Assembly (NCBI RefSeq): GCF_000972845.2
Contig: NC_040033.1
Location: 3,624,241-3,688,240, forward strand
Direction of reading: 5' to 3'
Length of the DNA: 64,000 nt
Source: Larimichthys crocea
Lineage: Eukaryota > Chordata > Actinopteri > Sciaenidae
In this document: positions 61,701-64,000 of the stretch, piece by piece
Layout of the letters: each line of letters begins with the position of its first letter
Numbering within the stretch: the stretch's first letter is position 1
Made by a program: the position numbers and the translations under genes
The notes under the pieces: model-generated
Database searches by the model: none
Told to the model about the DNA's origin: nothing
The model's input: only the letters and a program-made list of their open reading frames with translations

Positions 61701-62436
61701 TGAAAAATGTATCATCTATTAATGCATTCAGTTATATTTTTGATTTGTCTGATAAACTTTGACTATATTTGGTCAGTTTCGGGACTCCATACATGGCTTT
61801 TTCATTTCATGTTAACATTGAAAAACAAAGTACTGTACAAATGTAAAATGTCATCACTGTTTGTTCTTCTTAGAGTATGTCAGGATAAGAACCTTATGAG
61901 GTTTTGGACAGCTGCTGTCCAAAACTGTTTATTATTTTACTTCCATATTTACAGTAAAATGGAAATATATGAATTATTAGTAGTAGTAGAATTTATATGA
62001 GAAAGAAAAGTTCAAAAGTACAAAAATACAGCTGTACAGCACTAAAACATTTTAAGATCTGCTTAATGTTCCTCCACTATTGTAGCTTCTAGATTATTTG
62101 TGGCTGCTCCTATTACCATATAGATTTGACTTTCTCAAATCAACTAATATTTTTTTGCCTCATGAGCCGGATTCCTAAAGTTTGTGTCAGAATGAATTTA
62201 GGACAGTTCTTTGTTTTTTCTGAAATGTGCTTGGACCTCTCGGTTGCAGCGTTGTTACTTACAGGCACAGTGATGTCCGTTCCTCGCCTCTTAGCCAACT
62301 GTGTCTCCCCATTGATGTAAATGGGCTCCACCGGTTCCAGCATTACTTCCTCGATCGATTGATCGTCAAGGAAACTGGTGACGTGTCGTGGCCTCACCAG
62401 GATTTTAAGCTGATGCCACTTTCCATCATAGAGAGT
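13616..62436 (-). CDS. col21a1: Collagen type XXI alpha 1 (FACIT collagen), C-terminal ~595 codons in 24 exons; 5' part outside window
   Basis: This is a secreted extracellular-matrix collagen of the FACIT group, which associates with fibrils through interrupted triple helices. Joined in order, the exons encode the end of the TSPN/LamG domain (58 aa, then [20 protein letters not shown]), a linker with CPLNRTS and CNC, a Gly-X-Y domain of about 320 aa, an NC2 hinge with LCSDVLRNQLPALLQ and SCEPC, a second Gly-X-Y domain of about 110 aa, and a tail G-V-C-D-A-S-M-C ending in KGPNV. As I remember human COL21A1, it has near-identical landmarks: LRIYCDPEQNNRETACEI, VCTDVIRAQLPVLLQ, GICDPSLC and KGPNY. 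COL19A1, COL22A1 and COL9A1 end differently. All 24 exons have AG/GT borders and compatible phases (1788 nt in total). The vWA domain and signal peptide are beyond 64000. Confidence 0.88.
14308..14385 (-). CDS. col21a1: col21a1 window exon 23: second triple helix with an imperfection
   Basis: 78 nt: [14 protein letters not shown], then [11 protein letters not shown], with split Gly codons at both ends. GSK-GE-GYR is a Gly-X-Gly imperfection; human COL21A1, as I remember it, has GSQ-GF-GYP at the matching place. Confidence 0.92.
14990..15250. repeat. Degenerate dispersed repeat, copy A
   Basis: It shares order and spacing of several blocks with 28905-29150, for example CCAATGATGCACGTCTTTGCC against ccaatgatccacctctttgtcc, and a later 'gggtgacgtca' against 'gagtgacgtcc'. 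It is likely an old short interspersed element in two introns. Confidence 0.45.
15398..15715 (-). mobile_element. tRNA-headed SINE, copy 1
   Basis: Read on the minus strand it starts with a tRNA-like head with a B-box-like GGCGGTTCAATCCCTGGT, then CTTGGGCAAGATACTGAACC, and ends in AGACTAGAAAGGTGATATAT and a GTCCATTTACCAT tail. The copy at 40497 has the same order of blocks in the opposite direction. Confidence 0.65.
16760..16954 (-). CDS. col21a1: col21a1 window exon 22: NC2 Cys pair and start of second triple helix
   Basis: 195 nt, 64 full codons with split codons at both ends: [20 protein letters not shown], then [16 protein letters not shown] up to GLK. The C-E-P-C pair would cross-link chains. 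Acceptor ccccacag, donor gtaaag. Confidence 0.92.
17488..18307 (+). pseudogene. hAT transposase remnant, GTF2IRD2-like class
   Basis: Two frames hold recognisable transposase text. About 17703-17894 reads [18 protein letters not shown] and [20 protein letters not shown]. After a frameshift, about 17894-18130 reads [20 protein letters not shown], then [36 protein letters not shown] and IDVVTKIVE. This matches the transposase-derived half of GTF2IRD2-type proteins (hAT/Charlie8-like), as I remember them. The right edge, ATTGGCCACTCCTGCTG at about 18300, looks like a hAT terminus. It is broken and lies in the intron between col21a1 exons 21 and 22, opposite to the gene. Confidence 0.75.
18440..18494 (-). 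CDS. col21a1: col21a1 window exon 21: start of the NC2 hinge
   Basis: 55 nt: [18 protein letters not shown] plus one base of an Asn codon. Acceptor cgttgcag, donor gtaagt (phase 1). The pattern LCSDVLRxQLPALLQ across the next join matches the human COL21A1 VCTDVIRxQLPVLLQ region as I remember it. It is a non-collagenous, probably helical, trimerising segment. Confidence 0.9.
18792..18938 (-). CDS. col21a1: col21a1 window exon 20: long Gly-X-Y exon
   Basis: 147 nt, 49 residues, from [17 protein letters not shown] to [13 protein letters not shown]. Acceptor tttttcag, donor gtgagt. It completes the first long triple helix. Confidence 0.92.
19866..19898 (-). CDS. col21a1: col21a1 window exon 19: short Gly-X-Y exon
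   Basis: 33 nt: [11 protein letters not shown]. Acceptor ttccgccag, donor gtttgt. It ends in the middle of a Gly-X-Y triplet (GE) that the next exon completes with K, which confirms the direct join to exon 20. Confidence 0.88.
20948..21293. mobile_element. Tigger/pogo-type MITE
   Basis: The left end CAGTCGTCCCTCGCTATATC and the right end (ataaacgagggaccactg) form inverted CAGTGGTCCCTCG-type ends flanked by TA on both sides. The text 'tcgcggttcacttttcgcgg' is characteristic of pogo/Tigger families. It is 346 bp with no transposase. Confidence 0.85.
21355..21415. repeat. Common teleost dispersed repeat fragment
   Basis: It contains ACATTTAGTCATTTAGCTGA and 'gcttttattcaaagcgacttt', a sequence seen in very many fish genes' introns and UTRs. 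Confidence 0.6.
21416..24109. other. Intron 18-19 of col21a1, left part
   Basis: No exon, RNA gene or clear mobile element was recognised in this stretch. Confidence 0.5.
24110..24550 (+). mobile_element. Non-LTR retrotransposon 3' end (CR1/L2-like)
   Basis: One frame reads [20 protein letters not shown], the usual ending of fish LINE ORF2 (LWN-LP--I--A-SV--F). It is followed by a T-rich 3'UTR and the tail TTGTAAAGCACCTTGTAAAG with (TTA)n. It is 5' truncated, as LINE copies usually are. Confidence 0.65.
24741..24782. repeat. (CA)n microsatellite
   Basis: About 21 perfect CA units, 83 bp downstream (in gene direction) of col21a1 exon 18. Confidence 0.98.
24865..24909 (-). CDS. col21a1: col21a1 window exon 18: Gly-X-Y between two microsatellites
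   Basis: 45 nt: [15 protein letters not shown]. Acceptor gtttgcag, donor gtgagt. A (CA)n array lies 83 bp on one side and a (TG)n array 77 bp on the other. Confidence 0.9.
24986..25040. repeat. (TG)n microsatellite
   Basis: About 27 TG units, 77 bp upstream (in gene direction) of col21a1 exon 18. It is complementary to the CA array at 24741. Confidence 0.98.
27017..27052 (-). CDS. col21a1: col21a1 window exon 17: Gly-X-Y
   Basis: 36 nt: [12 protein letters not shown]. Acceptor atttttag, donor gtattg. Confidence 0.88.
27472..27543 (-). CDS. col21a1: col21a1 window exon 16: Gly-X-Y
   Basis: 72 nt, 24 residues, starting [15 protein letters not shown] and ending GLPGFKGHK. Acceptor ctctccag, donor gtgagt. 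Confidence 0.9.
28905..29150. repeat. Degenerate dispersed repeat, copy B
   Basis: Partner of the repeat at 14990-15250, same orientation, with about the same block order. Confidence 0.45.
29825..29878 (-). CDS. col21a1: col21a1 window exon 15: Gly-X-Y with a cysteine
   Basis: 54 nt: [19 protein letters not shown] Cys sits in the triple helix (GKC). The donor is gtgagt. The acceptor tttcatttag is preceded by (TG)10 on the gene strand instead of a normal pyrimidine tract. Confidence 0.9.
29889..29909. repeat. (CA)10 next to a 3' splice site
   Basis: On the gene strand this is (TG)10, ten bases before the acceptor of exon 15, giving (TG)10 TTTCATTTAG. Confidence 0.95.
29920..32749. other. Intron 14-15 of col21a1
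   Basis: A/T-rich. No exon or recognised mobile element. Confidence 0.5.
32750..32803 (-). CDS. col21a1: col21a1 window exon 14: Gly-X-Y, GC-rich
   Basis: 54 nt: [18 protein letters not shown]. The acceptor tgtccag is preceded by a pyrimidine tract of about 100 nt. The donor is gtctgt. Confidence 0.9.
32804..32912. repeat. Polypurine/polypyrimidine tract with GA microsatellite
   Basis: About 105 bases of nearly pure purine on the plus strand, with GGGAGGGGGAGGGGG in the middle and (GA)13-14 at 32884-32912. On the gene strand it forms the long pyrimidine tract before exon 14. Confidence 0.9.
33018..33059. repeat. (CA)n microsatellite
   Basis: About 20 CA units with one GCA interruption. Confidence 0.95.
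33350..33503. mobile_element. MITE with CCCAGATAGCA inverted ends
   Basis: The left end CCACAGATAGCAAGGCAACA and the reverse complement of the right end (CCCAGATAGCAGACAAACG) match, and the interior is rich in TTGAATCAATG/CAACGTTG motifs. It is about 150 bp and non-coding. Confidence 0.6.
33549..34015. repeat. Long dispersed repeat, copy 1
   Basis: It shares over 350 bp with 35699-36115 in the same orientation, including CTATGCACTGCAGTCCTTGT, GTACAAAAAGATGTGC and 'gggagtaaaggcctcaatatgctt'. Family unknown. Confidence 0.8.
34656..34720. repeat. (GT)32 microsatellite
   Basis: A perfect 65-base GT run, the longest in the window. Confidence 0.98.
35699..36115. repeat. Long dispersed repeat, copy 2
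   Basis: Partner of 33549-34015, 2.15 kb away. It has an internal deletion relative to copy 1 and many scattered substitutions, so the duplication is not recent. Confidence 0.8.
36569..36622 (-). CDS. col21a1: col21a1 window exon 13: Gly-X-Y, weak donor
   Basis: 54 nt: [18 protein letters not shown]. The acceptor is ttctag. The donor that keeps the 54-nt phase is CTG|gtcggt, a poor match to consensus. The intron to exon 12 is 79 bp. Confidence 0.85.
36702..36746 (-). CDS. col21a1: col21a1 window exon 12: Gly-X-Y
   Basis: 45 nt: [15 protein letters not shown]. Acceptor atccacag, donor gtaacg. Confidence 0.9.
37060..37440. other. CpG-rich unrecognised insert in intron 11-12
   Basis: The stretch has many CpG dinucleotides (GGACGGACC, CATGCAACGTGC, TACCGACGCAGCCG) in A/T-rich surroundings. 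No long frame with known protein text was found. It is likely a transposable-element fragment, family unknown. Confidence 0.35.
37441..40496. other. Intron 11-12 of col21a1, middle part
   Basis: No exon recognised. A short GT microsatellite lies at 39970-40004. The rest is A/T-rich. Confidence 0.5.
39970..40004. repeat. (GT)n microsatellite, interrupted
   Basis: GT units with one TCT interruption. Confidence 0.95.
40497..40792 (+). mobile_element. tRNA-headed SINE, copy 2
   Basis: It begins GTGGCTCAGGAGGTGGAGC (A-box-like) and has GGTTTGATCCCCGGCTCC (B-box-like). The body then reads 'ccttggtcaagatactgaacc' and the end is AGAAAGGTGCCATACAAGCA with GTCCATTTACCAT. Same family as 15398-15715. 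Confidence 0.75.
41890..41943 (-). CDS. col21a1: col21a1 window exon 11: Gly-X-Y
   Basis: 54 nt: [18 protein letters not shown]. Acceptor tcctcag, donor gtgagt. Confidence 0.9.
41944..46367. other. Long intron 10-11 of col21a1, part 1
   Basis: No Gly-X-Y exon with splice borders was seen. A (CCA)n run lies at about 46268-46289. Confidence 0.5.
46368..46918. mobile_element. ~550-bp MITE with 'cagtacgtttacatg' inverted ends
   Basis: The left end CACTCAGTACGTTTACATGC matches the reverse complement of the right end (cagtcagtatgtttacatga). The inner subterminal parts carry 'ttaatcgagc' and 'ttaatccgagttgg' type text. No transposase frame. Superfamily not certain. Confidence 0.6.
48075..48830 (+). 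mobile_element. Non-LTR retrotransposon ORF2 C-terminus, interrupted
   Basis: The first part (48080-48175) reads CCTTTGCAGGGTGGCTGGAC and 'gagataaggaaagtaaggagctcagacatcc'. The second (48590-48760) codes [27 protein letters not shown] and YWEHLGIP. Both belong to the same conserved LINE 3' region, which is normally continuous. About 410 bp of unrelated A/T-rich DNA splits them. Confidence 0.65.
48840..55510. other. Long intron 10-11 of col21a1, part 2
   Basis: A/T-rich. No coding exon or named mobile element was recognised. Confidence 0.5.
55519..55647. mobile_element. hAT-type MITE with 8-bp target duplication
   Basis: The ends are CACTGGTTCCCAAAGTGG and AAGTTTGGGAACTCCTG, imperfect inverted repeats of the hAT 'CAG-GGTTCCCAAA' kind. 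They are flanked by cactatat (55511-55518) and cactatgt (55648-55655), an 8-bp duplication as hAT elements make. Confidence 0.75.
56054..56107 (-). CDS. col21a1: col21a1 window exon 10: Gly-X-Y
   Basis: 54 nt: [18 protein letters not shown]. Acceptor caaccag, donor gtcagt. It is followed by the longest intron of the window (about 14.1 kb). Confidence 0.9.
56494..56547 (-). CDS. col21a1: col21a1 window exon 9: Gly-X-Y
   Basis: 54 nt: [18 protein letters not shown]. Acceptor gtatgcag, donor gtaaga. Confidence 0.9.
57306..57359 (-). CDS. col21a1: col21a1 window exon 8: Gly-X-Y
   Basis: 54 nt: [18 protein letters not shown]. Acceptor tgcccag, donor gtgaga. The intron to exon 7 is only 92 bp. 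Confidence 0.9.
57452..57505 (-). CDS. col21a1: col21a1 window exon 7: Gly-X-Y
   Basis: 54 nt: [18 protein letters not shown]. Acceptor ctgggcag, donor gtaagt. Confidence 0.9.
57685..57743. repeat. 29-bp tandem duplication
   Basis: CCGTCCACCTACATTATTTA-AAGATAAAA occurs twice in direct succession. Confidence 0.9.
57780..57960 (+). pseudogene. LINE endonuclease-domain fragment
   Basis: One frame reads [17 protein letters not shown], a stop, LISDYD, and then [15 protein letters not shown]. This is the start of the apurinic endonuclease domain of fish CR1/L2-type LINEs ([10 protein letters not shown]...LTETWL). It carries an in-frame stop and no downstream ORF2. Confidence 0.75.
58100..58890 (-). 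pseudogene. Tc1-like transposase relic, split by a LINE tail
   Basis: The minus strand has [41 protein letters not shown] text, [10 protein letters not shown], and then after an insertion [27 protein letters not shown] and [12 protein letters not shown]. The order and the catalytic-region texts (WSDES and FQD-N-P) are those of Tc1/mariner transposases. Several stops and frameshifts are present, so it is dead. Confidence 0.8.
58450..58620 (+). mobile_element. 5'-truncated CR1/L2-like LINE tail with (TTGAT)n end
   Basis: It holds GAGGGTCTAAGGACAGAGGG with an extra C in 'ccgaggg', GATTGTAAAGCCCTCTGAGG and GGGCTATACAAATCAAATTG followed by TTGAT repeats, the standard 3' end of a fish LINE. It sits inside the Tc1 relic; similar AAcAAATAC / AAATAAATA sequences on the two sides look like its target duplication. 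Confidence 0.75.
59088..59141 (-). CDS. col21a1: col21a1 window exon 6: Gly-X-Y
   Basis: 54 nt: [18 protein letters not shown]. Acceptor ttctcag, donor gtaaaa. Confidence 0.9.
59262..59315 (-). CDS. col21a1: col21a1 window exon 5: Gly-X-Y
   Basis: 54 nt: [18 protein letters not shown]. Acceptor atgtaacag, donor gtaagtg. Confidence 0.9.
59400..60739. other. Intron 4-5 of col21a1
   Basis: No exon or recognised mobile element. Confidence 0.5.
60740..60829 (-). CDS. col21a1: col21a1 window exon 4: Cys/acidic linker and start of triple helix
   Basis: 90 nt, 30 residues: [18 protein letters not shown], then [12 protein letters not shown]. It has three Cys for chain cross-links, an N-glycosylation sequon (NRT) and an EEEED run. 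Gly-X-Y begins at GPP. Confidence 0.92.
61499..61510 (-). CDS. col21a1: col21a1 window exon 3: 12-nt microexon (DDER)
   Basis: The gene strand reads ctgcacag|GACGATGAAAGG|gtaagtgc, which is a strong acceptor and donor around 12 nt. It is in phase with its neighbours and adds Asp-Asp-Glu-Arg to the linker between the TSPN domain and the first triple helix. It could be skipped without a frame change. Confidence 0.65.
61618..61695 (-). CDS. col21a1: col21a1 window exon 2: end of TSPN domain
   Basis: 78 nt, 26 residues: [14 protein letters not shown] followed by [12 protein letters not shown]. The two Cys form the disulfide typical of the FACIT TSPN end. Borders are atccag| and |gtaaga. Confidence 0.92.
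62263..62436 (-). CDS. col21a1: col21a1 window exon 1: TSPN/LamG domain
   Basis: 174 nt, phase 0, 58 residues, including [29 protein letters not shown] and [13 protein letters not shown]. The W-H-x-L pattern and the [11 protein letters not shown] block are hallmarks of the C-terminal half of a thrombospondin-N-type LamG fold. The donor is CCT|gtaag. Confidence 0.9.
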
Positions 62437-63729
62437 CTGAGAGAAGGCACAGAACAGAAGACTATATCACATATAAAGATACATTTATCCATGAGACTGA
62501 AGCATCTTTGTTTCAGCTTTGAGTCATGAGTAAAGTTGAATCTGAAAGCAATTATTAACTTGTCAAATCTTCTTTTGCTGCCTTCCATTTCTGTTGCCAG
62601 TCTTATGTGTTCTTTTAAACAAAATGTGGTCAGAAAGGCCAAAAATGTGTGTTCGCTAAATGCTTATAACCAGAAGGGTATTAAGACCCAAAACTCCTTC
62701 CTTTTTCCACCACAATCTTTTTCTTGAAAGCTCAACCCATACAGAGGAAGAGTGAGAAACAGAGCAGCTATTGTTTCATTGGGCCTGAGCCACAGCCATC
62801 CTTTCCAAGTGACAAATCACAGGCTACTACCTTTTGCCACATCAAACCAAATCAAATCAAACATGTGCAAACACAAATTGAACATAATTACAACGCTGCT
62901 CCGCGCTCTACTCTAAAGTCTAGGTGTGTTACGATGGAGGGCGGTGGGTGTTTTTTGGAAAAAACAACCTGGCGTGTCCAACTGGATGTATTATTACCTT
63001 GTGCTGCCATGGAAACAGAGTCATGCACTCCAAGAACTACACATCCACCAACTAGTTTCCACTGGGGGAAATGCAGTGGTTTAGAGTAGGAAACGTTCTT
63101 TGAGCCTCCATCCATCACATTACATCTTCACCAGTTCAGCTGGGTATTGAACTGAACAGGGGATGATGTTTAAATAACTGCTAGTTTGGCTCTCTGTAAG
63201 TCATCCCAGTCAGGTTCATTCACAGCAACCAACATGAAGGGAAACCCGAGATTTGAAGAGACAGAGCTGCCTGTAGTAACACAATATGTCCTTTCAGAAG
63301 CAGGAAAATAACGGTACCTCAGCACAATACAGTCCTTGTATTAACCAATAAAAATTGTGTATTACTCATAATTATATAGTCTATGAATGAATCGGCTTAC
63401 CATTGTGAAGATATTATTCATGGAACAAGTTTAAGAAGCTGCTTTAAAAACCACTAGAGGGCAGGGCAGAAAGATTCTCACTGCAATGAGCCTTGTTATA
63501 GCATCTCAACATATTAGTTATTGATATGCTGGTGTTAGCCTACCTAGCTTTACACAACACGACAGATTCATTCATTCTAGATCTGACCTGAAGACTTGAA
63601 TTCTGTTTCTAGAAAAAGTCCAAAAGTAAATGAACCTTTTATATCAACAAGACAATTCACAAATGCTGAAACCCAAACCATGTACTGAATTCATAATTTA
63701 TTCTAATTCAATAGTCCAACTTGTCTTCT
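62437..63729. other. Intron upstream of window exon 1
   Basis: No exon with TSPN-like text and compatible phase was found here. The rest of the gene must lie beyond 64000. Confidence 0.5.
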
Positions 63730-64000
63730 TTTACAGGCTTAAAAACGTTCCAGTTTTTGTACCTAAATTTCAGGATATGTTCCCTTTTGCTTTAATGACA
63801 GCATGCACTCAAGCTTGGATGGACTCTGCCTGATGGCCCATGTTATTCCAGCATGATCAGACAATATTCAAAAGAGCACCTTGTGATGCCACAGAACACT
63901 TGGCTTTCATAGTCTTCAAGTGCCCCCTTAAATCAGTTCAATAGGGTTGAGGTCAAGTGACTTCGGATGGATACTCCTTGGTCTTCTTTAGTCTTTAAGT
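63730..64000 (-). pseudogene. Second Tc1-like transposase relic (C-terminal part)
   Basis: The minus strand reads SLDLNPIEL, matching the Tc1 motif S-P-D-L-N-P-I-E, and later LECMLSLKQKGTYPEI, matching the usual end of Tc1 proteins. Stops are frequent. It continues past the window edge. Confidence 0.65.

Noticed and set aside
62990..63065. Exon-like open stretch on the minus strand with acceptor cccccag and donor gtaata (WKLVGGCVVL...)
   Set aside because: It ends in phase 1, but window exon 1 must be entered in phase 0; joining them would create a stop. The text does not resemble a TSPN domain.

Overview
The window is nuclear DNA of a ray-finned (teleost) fish. The evidence is a large intron-rich vertebrate collagen gene, dense CA/GT microsatellites, and teleost-type mobile elements (BED-type hAT, Tc1, pogo/Tigger, CR1/L2-like LINEs, tRNA-headed SINEs). 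The species cannot be named from the sequence.

The main gene lies on the minus strand. It is the 3' part of a FACIT collagen that I identify as col21a1 (collagen type XXI alpha 1). I could place 24 coding exons between 62436 and the stop codon at 13616-13618, giving about 595 codons. In order they encode the end of the laminin-G/TSPN domain, a Cys-containing and acidic linker, a long Gly-X-Y domain cut into 54/45/36/72-bp exons, a Cys-rich NC2 hinge, and a second Gly-X-Y domain with two Gly-X-Y imperfections. The last residues carry the FACIT-type G-x-C-x4-C junction and a short tail ending in KGPNV. All exon phases join without a frame break. The signal peptide, von Willebrand A domain and first part of the TSPN domain lie beyond base 64000.

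Layout: 1-4273 is the 3' part of a BED-type hAT transposon with a spliced three-exon transposase reading frame, followed by a ~365-bp tandem array whose units each contain a MITE. 4274-13615 is the 3' flank (and probably 3'UTR) of the collagen gene, with an inverted-repeat-bounded element at 10160-11397 and a possible insertion at 5694-6401. 13616-62436 is the collagen gene; its introns hold a GTF2IRD2-like hAT remnant, a Tigger/pogo MITE, LINE 3' ends, two SINE copies, several MITEs, a Tc1 relic interrupted by a LINE tail, and long microsatellites. 62437-64000 is an upstream intron with another Tc1 relic.

I found no bacterial-type system, no non-coding RNA gene and no new multi-gene system. 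The best leads are splicing-related: a (UG)n tract in place of the polypyrimidine tract at one 3' splice site, a small exon bracketed by complementary CA and TG repeats, and a 12-nt microexon. The hAT transposase also appears to have lost its catalytic glutamate.
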